Shown: positions 8,286 to 17,179, counted from the stretch's first letter. The stretch: 64,000 nucleotides of DNA from Roseiarcus sp963835215 (GCA_963835215.1 CAWIES010000004.1:62001-126000), one strand, 5' to 3'. The notes: generated by a model not told the origin, from the sequence alone. Numbers and translations are program-made.

Positions 8286-10796
8286 GGCGCCGCCGTTTGC
8301 AGCTTCACCGACCCGAGCGCGAACAGCATCGCCATGAACTCCTCGAGATCGAGCGCGTCGTCGGAAAAGCGGCAGAGCCACAGGACGCCGAAGTCGGCCG
8401 AGACGACGACGCCCAGCGGCGGGCGCGGCGGCGAACGCGATCGCCGGGGCGTAGCCGCCGGCGAGCGACCATGCGGACGAGGGCAGGGCGGCGCCGTTTA
8501 GATAGACGGCCGAGACGCCGGATGTTCCAGCGACCGGCTCCGACATAGGCGCCGATCGTCTGCGCACAGCGCGAATGTGGTCGTCGCGCCGTCGCCGACG
8601 CCGAGGATCTGCCCGTGAGACTTCGGCGAGGCCCGGCGGCGCGAGCCAGAACGGCGTCGCCGCGCCGCCGACTTCAGCGAAGAAGCCGGCGATCGCCTGC
8701 AACTCGAGCGTGCTGCGGATCGGCGCGCAGCAGCGTCGTAGGTCAGCTCGACGTCGTAGAGCGCGCCGGCGTAGCGCGCCCGCCGCGTCGCGCGGCCCGA
8801 GACGTGGTCGGCGACGTCGGTGGCGAAGCGCGGCCGCACATGCGTCGACCAGCCGAGCGTCGCCAGCGTCGGGAAGCTCGCGTAGGCTCCCGGCGTCGGC
8901 GCCGGCGAAGGCGCGACCGGCGGCAGCGCGGGGCCGCGGCCGTTGAGCCAATTGCCGGCCTGCCCAGTCGCCTGCGTCGCCCCATTGGCTCGCCGAGCAG
9001 CGGAAAGGTCGGGAACGGCCGCGCGTCCCAGTTCCAGACGCAGGAGAAGGCGAAGTGGACCATCGCGACGCCGGCCGTCGAGGTCTCGTTGCGACCGTCG
9101 ACGTTCCAGTATTCATAGATCGCCTGCAGCGCGAGGTCGCGAGCGTGTCGTCGCGCTGCGGCGCAAATCCGCCGCCGGGGATCGGCTGCCAGATCGACCA
9201 ATAGGGCGTCGCGCTGGCGCTCGACTTCGGATCGAAGAAGACGTTGGGCTGGTTCGTCCCCTTGTCGCATGCGGGGAAGCCGTATTCGATGAACGCAGAT
9301 CGACTTCGACTGCGGCGCCCATGCCGGTCGCCGGCCCATGCGGCGCCCAGCCCGAGCCGTCGCCAGTCGTCGTAGATCGCTTGGTGCGGGTTGTTCCACC
9401 ACCAGCGCAATTGCTTGTTGGCGAGCGATTGCTGGCCGGCGAAATATGGGCTGCGGGTCTGCGCGAGCCGATCGCCCTCGGGCAGCGAGACGACGAGATC
9501 GGAGCCGTTCGGGTCGAGCCCGCGCCCGTCGTTGTTCCCGTCGTCGTAGAACCAGTTGAATTTCTCGCCGCCCTCGATATTGGCCTTGAGATAGGGGAGC
9601 GAATAGAGCGTCGGCGCGCCCGAGAGGCCGAGGCCGCTCATCGTCGTCGGTCGAGGGCGGCCAGGCGCCGGTCGGCGCGGGCGTGAGCCAGTTCGTTGCG
9701 TCGAGGCCGCCGTCGCCAGTCGTCCAGTCTGACAGCGGCAGATAATTGTCGAAGCCGACGAGGTCGATGTCAGGCGATCGCCCACAGCGCGTCGAGATGC
9801 GGCCATTGGCCGTTCTCGCCCGGGTGCTGCCAGCCCATCCAGCTCGACCAGTCGGCGGAATAGGCGACGAGGTTCGTCGAGCGCCGCGCAGGTTCTTCGT
9901 CAGCCCCTGGCCGTCGAAGATCGCGCGCACGTCGGCGGCGAGCGCGTGCAAGGCCGGCGACGAACGGATAGTCCCACGACTGCGTTGCCGGCGCCGTCGG
10001 TCGTCCCCGCCTGCGTCCAGGCCGGCCCGCGGATCGTCTCCAGGCCGCGCAATTCCGAGCCGATGAGGAAGAGATCGACGCCGCCCGCGATCGTGCACAG
10101 CCAGGCGTAATGCAGGATCATCCGCCGATAGGTGTAGTCGGTCGGCGAGCCGGAATAGGCGACGGTCAGATTGGTCGCGTCTGGCGTGAAATCACGCCGT
10201 CGTCGCCGAGCCGAGGAACGCGCTGCACGGCGCTCGTCGCGGCGCTGTCGACATCGGGCGAATGCGTGATGAGCCCGCGCCAGGGATAGCCGGCGGCGGT
10301 CATCAGCAGGAAGGGATAGAAGACGACCTTGAAGCCGCGCGCCTTCAGATCGCGTTGATGCAGCGCACGACGCTCTGGTCGGACGGCGTGCCGCCGTAGA
10401 CGACGCTGCCGCTCGCCAGCGTCGGCAACGCGATCGAGGCCCGCTGCGAGCCTGCGTCAGGCCGGAAACGCGCCATTCGTCGGCGACCCAGGCCGGCCGA
10501 CCATTGCTGGAACGAGCCGCCGATGTAGGTGGTCGCGGGATAGATGCTGGCAGCTCGCCGCTTCAGGCGAGTCGCAGAACCAGGCGCAGACGAGCGAGAC
10601 CGTCGTGCATTCGGGATGCGCCGCCTGCAACTGGTCGATCGCGTAGGAGATATCGGTCTTCGAGCCGCCCGGCGCGAAGAACGTGTTGATCGCCGCGAGC
10701 GGCCCGCCGACGCGCGCGCCCTGATGAGGCGATCGTGTCGTAGGTGAATTCGCCGGTCGACGGGCAGCAGGTGGACGCCGGGATCAGGCTGGCCAT
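8282..10796 (-). CDS. GTA TIM-barrel protein fused to a DUF2460 domain, heavily frameshifted
   Basis: ATG at 10796 (MASLIPASTCCPS). Fragments in alternating frames spell the GTA_TIM glycoside-hydrolase-like domain: LHYAWLCTIAGGVDLFLIGS, then IDLVGFDNYLPLSDW, FNWFYDDGNNDGRGL, RWWWNNPHQAIYDDW, FIEYGFPACDKG and HFAFSCVWNWDARPFPTFP. After a Pro/Ala linker the frame runs on into FPTLATLGWSTHVRPRF and ends DDALDLEEFMAMLFALG, a complete DUF2460-like domain, with no stop between the two. In RcGTA the TIM domain belongs to the large gp15 protein; here it is upstream, fused to DUF2460. More than ten single-base breaks are needed to explain the frame changes. Confidence 0.7.
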
Positions 10797-10806
10797 GCGC
10801 GCCGCC

Positions 10807-12139
10807 TCACCGCGTCGCAGGCGCCGCAGGCCGAGATGCGCGCCGTGCCGCACCGCCTCGTCGATCGCCTTCATCATCGTCGAGCTGTTGGCCTTCATCC
10901 ACTGCGCGACCGAGCCGGAATCGACCGCCGAGACATGGAAGTTGGTGGTCGGGTGGATATGCACCGCGCCTCGCGCGCCGCCGCTCGCGGCGCGTCGCCC
11001 GACAAGCAGGTCGCGAAACGCGCCGGCCTGCGCGGCCGGCATGATCAGTTCGTTGTGATGCACCAGCGTCAGCATGTCCTGCGGGCACCTGCCACATGCC
11101 GATGTCGGCCGAGGCGACCGCGCCGGCCATGCCGGCGACGGTCGCCTGCGCCGCCGTCGGCCGGCCCGGCGGCGAACGGCCCCATGATCGGCGCGAGAAA
11201 GCCGAAGACGCCGGCGAAGGCCTCCGCGGCCGAGGACAGGATCGAACGCACCATCGATCGTCGCCTGCGTCGCGAGCGAAGCCGCGGCGCCGGCTTGTTC
11301 GGCGCCGGTGCGCGCCGTCGACGCCGCCGGTCGTCGCCGCGGTCTTGGCCGCCTCGGTCGCGACCTGTTGCACGACCGTCGCCTCGCCCCATTCGATGAA
11401 CTTGATCAGCAGGTCCTCGAGCACGTTCTTGAACGCCGTGTGCCAGCTCTCCGTCCCCGAGAGCAGGCCGTGCAATTGCGAATTGAAGGCCTGCGTCATC
11501 GTGCCGCCGAAGCGCCTGATATTCGCTGCTGCCTGTTCGTCGAGCGCTTTGCGGGTCAGGGCGGCGATCTGGTCCTGATGGCGCCGCTCGGCGTCGAGGA
11601 TCTGTTCGTCGATGCGCTGTCTTCTGCGCCAGCGACTGCTGGCCGAGCGCGCCTTCCTGCTGCAAGGCGGCGAGCTCGGGCGGCGATATTCGTCGTCCAG
11701 CGCCTGTCGCGACAGCGCCGACTTTCTGCTGCTGCGTGATCTCGTGCTGGCGCGCTTCGTCGGCGTAGAGCGCGAGCTTCTGCTTCAGTCCCGTCCTCGA
11801 CCGCCTTGCAACTCCTCCGGTGATCGCCTCGCGCGCGGCGCGCATCGCGTCTGCGGAGGCGGCGGCGTCGGCCGCCTTGATCGCCTGCCGCCGCCTGCGG
11901 CGTGAGCGGCGGCGAGCGAGCGCTCGATGCGCGGCCGAGGTCGCGAGCGCGGCGTCGTAGGGCTTGCAGGCGCGTCGGGTCGAAGTGGCGGCCATCGAGC
12001 CGGCGAGCGTGGCCGATTGCCCGTTGAGCGCGTCGAACGGCGGCCGAGAGCTCGCCAGCGCGTCGCGCGCCTCGCCGACGCCGGAGACGAGATCGCCGAC
12101 GTCGGCGGTGAAGCGGACGGCGACGTTTGCGTCGGCCAT
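10807..12139 (-). CDS. Tail tape measure protein, frameshifted
   Basis: ATG at 12139 opens with MADANVAVRFTADVGDLVSG, the usual start of short GTA-type tape measure proteins. The body is rich in alanine and charged helix formers (DAAASADAMRAAREAITG, LALYADEARQHEITQQQ), as expected for a coiled rod that sets tail length. Toward the end are FNSQLHGLLSGTESWHTAFK with an amphipathic membrane-active region, then FHVSAVDSGSVAQWMKANS near the C-terminus. Stop at 10807 is inferred from the frame ending just before the next start. At least six frame changes are present. Confidence 0.7.
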
Positions 12140-12163
12140 GGCGATCATCCTTCGCAAGGTTGG

Positions 12164-12776
12164 TCAGAGCCTGCCGCTCGGGAACGCGGCCCGCAGCTCG
12201 GCGACGGTCGGCGCGTCGGCGCGCGTTGCTGGCGCTCGCTTCGGGCGAGCGATATTTCAGCGCCGCGGCGATCAGCCAGTGCGCGGGCGGACGGGCGCGC
12301 CATTCGGCTGCACCAGCGCGAGATAGCGCGGCACGTCAGGCCGTCGAGCGCCTGGTCCCAGGTCCAGCCGGTGTTGGCGACGACCTGGGCGATCAGCGCG
12401 TCGAAATCGATTTTCCCGACCCTGGCGACGCCTCCCGCGTCGCCTGCGGTCGCCGCTGCGGCGCGCAGGCCCGCCGCCTTGGCGACCGCCGGGAAAGCCT
12501 GGATCAACTCGCCGACCGAGAACGGCAGGTCGAGAAAGTCTTCGTAGCGTCAAGCGCCGGATCGACAACCGCGATCGCGCGCCAGGTCGCTTCGGCGAGG
12601 CGCTCGAACTGCGCCTCGCCGAGCTGCGCGACGCTCGCCGTCGACATCGCGTCGCCGCCGGCGTCGGCGTAGACTGCGAACAGCGCCGGCTGGATCGCCT
12701 TGATCGCGCGGAACGGCAGATGCGGCAGCGCCCAGCGGCGGCCGGCGAGCGCGACCGCGAAGGTCTCCTCGCTCAC
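12164..12776 (-). CDS. Tail assembly chaperone / GTA gp10-like protein, frameshifted
   Basis: GTG at 12776 (SEETFAVALAGRRWALPHL) overlaps the stop of the major tail gene (GTGA). The first part reads LPFRAIKAIQPALFAVYADA and FERLAEATWRAIAVVDP, as in GTA proteins encoded right after the major tail protein. The second part, IDFDALIAQVVANTGWTWDQ followed by YLALVQPNG and AALKYRS, matches the rcc01693-like tail assembly chaperone. I could not find a stop between the two, so they are given as one gene, but breaks near 12545 and 12330 leave room for two genes. It ends AELRAAFPSGRL at 12164, 25 bp before the tape measure start. Confidence 0.6.
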
Positions 12777-13515
12777 GCCGCGTCTCCGAAGTTGAGCTGG
12801 CAGACCTGACCGGCCGCGTTGGCGAAGCAGTGCGAAGTCGAGCTCGGGCACCATGAAGTCCTCGAGCTTGGTGCCGAACGCGAGCTTGTCGGCGACGCAA
12901 TTGTAGAGCAGCATCGAGAATTGCTTGCCGGTCGTCGGATCGGTGGCGAACAGATTGGCCGAGAAGGTGATCGAGGGGCCGATCGAGCTGCGAAGTCACC
13001 GCGATGCTCTCGCCGCTCGACGGCGACGTGTAGGTGTAGGAGATCAGCACCGCTGCGCCCGCGTCGGCGGCGGCGAAGGTGTAGACGCCGGCGGCCACGC
13101 GAATATTGCCCGATCGTCGGGCTGGAGGCGACCTGCTTGAACGGCAGCGCGCTCGCGGCATAGACGACGCCCTGGTCGGCGACGAAGGTCGCGTGAAAGG
13201 TCGGTCGTATAGGTGTAGGGCGAGCGACGCCGGCACGGTCGTCGCCTCGCCAAATTGCGTCTGCGTCGACGCCGGCGCTCGGCGTCGACGCCGAAGAACA
13301 GCGTGCCGAGCGCCTGGCCGGAAATGCGCGCGAGCTTGGCCTTGCCGGTCATCTTGCGCGTGCCCGAGCCGATCGCGACGGGAAAGTTGTACTGGCCGTA
13401 ACAGCGCCTTGGTCGACGTCGCGATGTTGAGCGAGACTTCCTGCGCGAGGCCGAAATTGATCGGCGTCCCGCCTTGCGGCGTGCCGATCAGCACGCCGGA
13501 GCCGAATACGAACAT
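12773..13515 (-). CDS. Major tail tube protein (TP901-1 family), frameshifted
   Basis: ATG at 13515 is preceded by a good ribosome site (AGGAG, 8 bases away). The start FVFGSGVLIGTPQGG and LAQEVSLNIATSTKAL, then KMTGKAKLARISGQALGTLF, match the TP901-1-type tail tube proteins of GTA clusters. Later pieces AAGVYTFAAADAGAAVLISY and LLYNCVADKLAFGTKLEDFM complete the expected 245-250 residues. Single-base breaks lie near 13395, 13275, 13210, 13120, 12990 and 12820. The protein polymerises into the tail tube. It is the first tail gene after the toxin-antitoxin insert at 13.7-14.7 kb. Confidence 0.75.
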
Positions 13516-13660
13516 GGGTGAGGTCTCCTGGTAATGGGATGTTGGACGCGTGGATATGGCCACCGCGGCGAATCAGGATCGGACATCAGATGAAGGCGTC
13601 GCGACTCCGACCGATGCCCCGCACGTCAAGGGCGCGTAACCCGGCGATCGAGTCTCTCGC

Positions 13661-14374
13661 TTAAGGCTTGAGGCGCCCCGCCACGCTGGCGTCGCCTTGA
13701 CGTGGCCCGGTCTCGACCGCCAGAGAGCCGGAGATAAGCGTCACCTTGGGCAGATGACCGACGCTGTCGCGGGCGTCAGTGAGGGTCTGTTTTTCCCGAG
13801 GCGTCAGCGATCCAATATCGCCGTCTTCGAAATATCCGACCGCCATGAGCGCGGTTCGAGGTTCCGCCCCGAACATGGTTCGAAATGCGGACAACGCCTT
13901 CGGCAAGGACGCGCCGGCGCCGATCATCGCTGCCAGATCGCGGTAGTCCTTGACCTCGGCTCGGTCGAGTATTGCCTTTAGCTTGGTCGCCATCAGATCG
14001 TCGAGAGAGGCGACGAACATGACGCCGTCTCTTGACAGGCTTGGATCGTTGACGCGTCCGAACCGAATACCGCCGAAAAATGACAGCTTGACTGGACCGG
14101 AAGGCATGGACGCCGACACAACTAAGGTGTTCGGTCCGTCCTGTTGGACGCTTGCCGCAGTCAGGAGTGGAATGGCCGCCCGAAGCGCGTCCTTGTCCAG
14201 CGGTTCGTGGCGGAAGAAGTCGAAATCAACCGATTGCCGATGCCCGAGTTGTAAGGCGATTGCAGTGCCGCCGTAGAGCACGAACCCCATGGCCGCCGCC
14301 GGCGCCAATCCGTTCCAGACTTCCCTTTGGGCGGGCGGAAGAACGTCGAGTCTAGGATCAAAGTGTTCGGGCAT
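13661..14374 (-). CDS. AbiEii/AbiGii-type nucleotidyltransferase toxin
   Basis: A 237-residue intact protein with the nucleotidyltransferase signature GGTA (residues 35-38), LGHRQSVDFDFF with Asp50 and Asp52 as metal ligands, and a downstream LMATKLKAILDRAEVKDYRD segment common to the AbiEii group. Family members add nucleotides to tRNA or other targets and act as toxins of type IV-like or abortive-infection systems. The start ATG at 14374 lies inside the end of the upstream gene (17-bp overlap), so translation is coupled. Toxin activity is inferred from family, not shown. It sits between the portal/toxin array and the major tail gene, in the same direction as both. Confidence 0.75.
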   Translation of the reverse strand: MPEHFDPRLDVLPPAQREVWNGLAPAAAMGFVLYGGTAIALQLGHRQSVDFDFFRHEPLDKDALRAAIPLLTAASVQQDGPNTLVVSASMPSGPVKLSFFGGIRFGRVNDPSLSRDGVMFVASLDDLMATKLKAILDRAEVKDYRDLAAMIGAGASLPKALSAFRTMFGAEPRTALMAVGYFEDGDIGSLTPREKQTLTDARDSVGHLPKVTLISGSLAVETGPRQGDASVAGRLKP

Positions 14375-14687
14375 GAGCAAACGTCCGTTTCGGTCGCCGC
14401 TCAGGAATGTCCCCTATGCCGGAATGAGACAAGCGCGCCCGCCAGAAATCCCATGAGCGGTCGTCGAACCAGCCGGCGGCGGAATTTCTCATCACGTCGG
14501 CAAGGACTTCGGGGCCTGCAATCCCTTCGAGGCTCAGGATGTCGTCATACGACCCCAGTCGCATGATCTGGGCGATCATTCGGTGAAGCGTATGACCGTT
14601 CTCGTGGGCGGAGCTCCACCAAAAGTATCGCTTGGCCAGATCGACTATGCGCCCCGTCTTGTCGGGCGTCAGCAGTGTCCGTTGCAT
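14358..14687 (-). CDS. Probable partner (antitoxin) of the AbiEii-type toxin
   Basis: A 109-residue, mainly helical protein (DLAKRYFWWSSAHENGHTLH, then IMRLGSYDDILSLEG, then WDFWRARL). No named domain is recognised. Its overlap with the nucleotidyltransferase gene and the size suggest the antitoxin half of a two-gene system. Eight bases upstream of the ATG is tatact (14695-14700 on the minus strand), which would fit a -10 box giving an almost leaderless message; no clear -35 was seen. The 200 bp further upstream (14690-14899) contain no recognisable gene. Confidence 0.55.
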   Translation of the reverse strand: MQRTLLTPDKTGRIVDLAKRYFWWSSAHENGHTLHRMIAQIMRLGSYDDILSLEGIAGPEVLADVMRNSAAGWFDDRSWDFWRARLSHSGIGDIPERRPKRTFAHARTL

Positions 14688-14899
14688 AGGCGCAAGTATA
14701 CCATGATGCTCCTGGAATCGCCACGTGTTGTTGGCGTGGAGGCATCAATTTGCCTTCGGCCCTCAGCCCTCGCAGCGGCAGTCTCCAGTTTCTTTCGGAT
14801 CGCTCCGTAAGGTCGAGCGGCACTCACGAAGAGGACGAACGCGCGTCGCAAGGTTGGCCTTGTCGAGCTCGCGTTCGATCTAGAGCCCAAGAGCTGTGC

Positions 14900-15109
14900 T
14901 CAGCCCTCCGTCCGCATATCAGGAAAGATGTTCTCGATAGGAAATATGAGGTCGCGCGCCACAAAGCCCATGAGATCGCCGACAGCGCGCTTCATTCGCG
15001 CCCGGAGCTTTTCATCGCCGATCTTTTCGACCTCGGCGAACATGCCCGCGAGGATAGGGTCGATGGATTTGCTGAGTTCAAGGAGCGACATAGCGATGTC
15101 CCTGTCCAT
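14900..15109 (-). CDS. Small helical protein, copy b (candidate immunity or accessory protein)
   Basis: About 69 residues: SLLELSKSIDPILAGMFAEV, then GDEKLRARMKRAVGDLMGF and DLIFPIENIFPDM. Almost identical to the protein at 15977-16219 (aligned without gaps for over 160 bp) and distantly like that at 16268-16510. All are predicted to be two or three helices without a signal peptide. ATG 15109 is chosen by exact alignment with the start of copy a; ATG 15115 is the alternative. It follows directly on the orphan portal tip at 15145-15600, which suggests the two form a pair. Function unknown. Confidence 0.5.
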   Translation of the reverse strand: MDRDIAMSLLELSKSIDPILAGMFAEVEKIGDEKLRARMKRAVGDLMGFVARDLIFPIENIFPDMRTEG

Positions 15110-15112
15110 TCG
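14951..15112. repeat. Direct repeat B, left copy
   Basis: 162 bp repeated at 16061-16222 with a constant offset of 1,110 bp and about nine in ten bases identical by eye. It covers nearly the whole coding part of two small helical protein genes. Recent duplication within the toxin array is inferred. Confidence 0.85.
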
Positions 15113-15144
15113 CATGGTTTCTCCGTTTGGGGGCGATCGCGACT

Positions 15145-15600
15145 TCAATACTTATCGCCCGCGGACCCCAAACATTCTCTGACGCACTGCCGATATTGGG
15201 CTTGTCGGTCGCTAGACGGCCAGATGCCTTCAGTCGTTGCAAGGCATTTCTCATGGCACGCCTGCCAGCAATCTGGACAGACTATCTTTGACTCTTCCGG
15301 TTCGCCAGCCCCATCCGCCGTCGCGAACCGCCCCCGCTCATCGTGATGCGGATTGAACTTCCCGAGCGCCGGCGCCGGCCCCGCCTTCGCCTCCGCCGCC
15401 AGTCCCAAATCCGCCCGCGCTTCGGCGATCGTTTTGATGCCGGCGCCAACGAGGATGTTCAGCGTCTGCGCCTGCTGCAGCGGATCGACGCCATCGTCGC
15501 CGACCCAGACGAATTCGAGATCGCGCTCGCCGAGACAGACCTGGGTGACGTGATCGAGTGCCGCTTTGATCCTTGCCGTCAGCTGTGCCGGTCCTTCGCC
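15145..15600 (-). pseudogene. Orphan (silent) portal-tip cassette with a Cys-rich ending
   Basis: The reading frame lacks a start codon, and homology to the portal gene begins right after the stop of the gene before it. It repeats the last 100 residues of the portal body (QVCLGERDLEFVWVG, then VDPLQQAQTLNILVGAGIKT) and the linker FNPHHDERGRFATAD. It then diverges completely into a short tail with paired cysteines (IVCPDCWQACHEKC, then YRQCVRECLG). Such start-less ends behind a full-length gene are typical of orphan cassettes in polymorphic toxin loci, where recombination in the shared part swaps the toxin. Either an exchangeable silent copy or the previous tip displaced by the present one. 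Confidence 0.7.
15315..15600. repeat. Direct repeat A, left copy (portal tip)
   Basis: About 285 bp are repeated at 17644-17905, roughly nine in ten bases identical by eye, with a 6-bp length difference in the alanine-rich part. The repeat covers the last portion of the portal body and the conserved linker. It provides homology for exchange of the sequence that follows. Confidence 0.85.
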
Positions 15601-15622
15601 ACCGGCGGGTCTTGGATTGCGA

Positions 15623-15955
15623 TTACGAGCCGAAGAGTTTTTCGGCATCGCCCTCGTAGATGAAACCGAGAATCTGGCCGTCGAATTTGGCAAGACGGGC
15701 TTTAATCGGCCCCTTCCATGGCGTTGCGGACCCTGCGGCTGATGGAGCTGCGGTTCCACGCACGAGCCACGTGTCGCCATCGTCCTTAACCGTCAGAGGC
15801 TCATTGCGATTGACCTCGTCCTGACCGTAGCGGTTGCAAACCACGCGGCGAACGATCTCAACAGCTGTTTCCGAGGTGATAAAATCAATCTTGTTGGCGC
15901 GCCACAGCCACATGCCTTCGGGATGATATCGCGCATCTACTTCTTCCGGCGACAT
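15623..15955 (-). CDS. NTF2-fold immunity protein, copy 2
   Basis: 110 residues. The region FITSETAVEIVRRVVCNRYG, then NEPLTVKDDGDTWLVRGT, followed by ARLAKFDGQILGF, fits the NTF2-fold immunity families found next to polymorphic toxins: a helix with A-x-x-I-x-x, then PL-x-V-x-x-x-GD-x-W-x-V-x-G. It is a paralogue of the protein at 16805-17179 (shared ITS-x-x-AV-x-I, EPL-V, GD-W-V-G, FDGQIL). It ends just before the orphan portal tip. It probably protects against a toxin tip that is no longer expressed here. Confidence 0.7.
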   Translation of the reverse strand: MSPEEVDARYHPEGMWLWRANKIDFITSETAVEIVRRVVCNRYGQDEVNRNEPLTVKDDGDTWLVRGTAAPSAAGSATPWKGPIKARLAKFDGQILGFIYEGDAEKLFGS

Positions 15956-15976
15956 GGAGCGAACTCCTGATCACGT

Positions 15977-16219
15977 TTAGGGCGGGGGCGCCCGCGGAGG
16001 CGCAATGGGTTCAGGCCTCGTCCTCAAGTCCGGGTACAAATTTTCGACGGGAAAAATCACGTCGCGCGCAATAAATCCCATGAGATCGCCGACGGCGCGC
16101 TTCATTCGCGCCCGGAGCTTTTCGTCGCCGATCTTTTCGACCTCGGCGAACATGCCCGCAAGGATAGGGTCGATGGATTTGCTGAGTTCAAGGAGCGACC
16201 TGGCGATGTCGCTGTCCAT
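15977..16219 (-). CDS. Small helical protein, copy a
   Basis: 80 residues beginning MDSDIARSLLELSKSIDPIL. It differs from copy b mainly at the ends; the tail here is proline-rich (PEPIAPPRAPPP). A ribosome site AGAAGG lies 8 bases before the ATG. It stands between copy c and the second NTF2-fold immunity gene, all within a few dozen bases and in one direction, so they are probably co-transcribed with the portal. Function unknown; association with toxin tips suggests immunity or a tip chaperone. Confidence 0.55.
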   Translation of the reverse strand: MDSDIARSLLELSKSIDPILAGMFAEVEKIGDEKLRARMKRAVGDLMGFIARDVIFPVENLYPDLRTRPEPIAPPRAPPP

Positions 16220-16222
16220 TCG
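16061..16222. repeat. Direct repeat B, right copy
   Basis: Partner of 14951-15112. See that entry. Confidence 0.85.
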
Positions 16223-16267
16223 CTTGCCTTCTAAGTGTGGCGACTAGGGAGGCACACGACGGACGCT

Positions 16268-16510
16268 TCAAGTCTCACCCTTCCGCTCGCCGGCCGTGCT
16301 CAATCGCTCCGGCGCCAGTTGCGGATATTGTCTGAAGATCGGTGTCAAAATTTCACAGTAGATCCGCCCCAGTAGGTCCCCGACAGAAAGTTTGTATGTG
16401 CCGAGCTCACCAGGGTCGTCGGCGTTCATCACCAGGTTCACCGAAGCGTCCAATTGCCCGCTCACGTCCAGCATCAGTTTCGTGACAGCGGTGGCGGTCT
16501 GCAGATCCAT
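16268..16510 (-). CDS. Small helical protein, copy c (divergent)
   Basis: 80 residues from ATG 16510 (MDLQTATAVTKLMLDVSGQL), preceded by GGAG about 11 bases away. The spacing of conserved positions (helix ending S-x-x-x-D, then Y-x-x-x-VGDL-x-G-x-I-x-x-x-I-x-x-P, then YPQL) follows copies a and b, with low identity. An earlier in-frame ATG at 16606 overlaps the end of the preceding reading frame, so a 112-residue version is possible. Third member of a family found three times in 1.6 kb. Confidence 0.45.
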   Translation of the reverse strand: MDLQTATAVTKLMLDVSGQLDASVNLVMNADDPGELGTYKLSVGDLLGRIYCEILTPIFRQYPQLAPERLSTAGERKGET

Positions 16511-16655
16511 GCAGGTCACTCCGTAAATTGCGCGCCGCTGTCGCCAGCCGTCGGAAGCGCTCCATGTTCTTGCTGGGTCGACTTGCCAGAGAGGTATCTT
16601 CTTCATTCTGGCCAATCTTGCTCGCCGAAGCAATGCTGCAAGCAGCGAAAGAACG

Positions 16656-16808
16656 CTACCCCGTAGTCATTGGTGGGGAGAGCAATGCCGTTGCAAATCG
16701 CGATGCGGCGTTTTCGAAATAGGCTCTGCTGGCCCAGGCAAGGAACGGAATGTCATTCTCATGGGGCGAACATGCGATGTCTTCGACAAAGGGTCCGGCG
16801 AGTTTCAT
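16656..16808 (-). CDS. Short open frame in the toxin array, perhaps frameshifted
   Basis: ATG 16808 overlaps the stop of the first immunity gene (ATGA) and gives 50 residues (MKLAGPFVEDIACSPHEND and so on). Near 16665 a one-base change would extend it as TNDYGVAFFRCLQHCFGEQD to a stop at 16603, which again overlaps a following ATG at 16606. The coupling at both ends and the cysteine-containing ending recall the tails of toxin tips, but no family is recognised. It may be a remnant of a third cassette. The rest of 16511-16804 holds nothing else I can identify. Confidence 0.3.
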   Translation of the reverse strand: MKLAGPFVEDIACSPHENDIPFLAWASRAYFENAASRFATALLSPPMTTG

Positions 16809-17179
16809 TTAGTTTCATCACCTCCGCCTCCAGTCGGGCCAGCGGCTGGATTCGGCGGCGCCAAATCCCGAGGCAATGTAAGGGTCAGGGCGTAACTCAA
16901 GATCTGCCCGTCGAATTGCGAGATAACCATGCGTAGCGAGCCGCCAAGCGCCTGATCGTTCGGGTCATATCTTGTGATCTTGGACCCAGTGACGACCCAG
17001 TTGTCGCCGCTTTCAGCGACCAGCAAAGGCTCGTTGATCGCTAACCCGCTGTCGCCTCCGGTTTGCCTGTGGACCAGCCGAGCGATGTCGACGGCAATCT
17101 GCGAAGTGATCAGTTTGGTTCCGCTCCAACGTCGCGACTGCATGCTGTAGTCGGGTTGGATGAGGTTGGTGTCGTTCAT
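16805..17179 (-). CDS. NTF2-fold immunity protein, copy 1 (cognate to the portal tip)
   Basis: 124 residues. ITSQIAVDIARLVHRQTGG, then NEPLLVAESGDNWVVTGS, then MVISQFDGQIL are the same landmarks as in copy 2 and match NTF2-fold immunity proteins. It starts 15 bp after the stop of the portal gene, which places it as the immunity partner of the nuclease-like portal tip. That pairing is inferred from position. The C-terminal 20 residues are a Pro/Gly tail. It should act in the cytoplasm by binding the toxin domain. Confidence 0.7.
   Translation of the reverse strand: MNDTNLIQPDYSMQSRRWSGTKLITSQIAVDIARLVHRQTGGDSGLAINEPLLVAESGDNWVVTGSKITRYDPNDQALGGSLRMVISQFDGQILSYALTLTLPRDLAPPNPAAGPTGGGGDETK

Noticed and set aside
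7000..13400. Programmed ribosomal frameshifting in the tail genes
   Set aside because: There are dozens of shifts in both directions without slippery heptamers at fixed places. Tail chaperones may use one such shift, not every gene.
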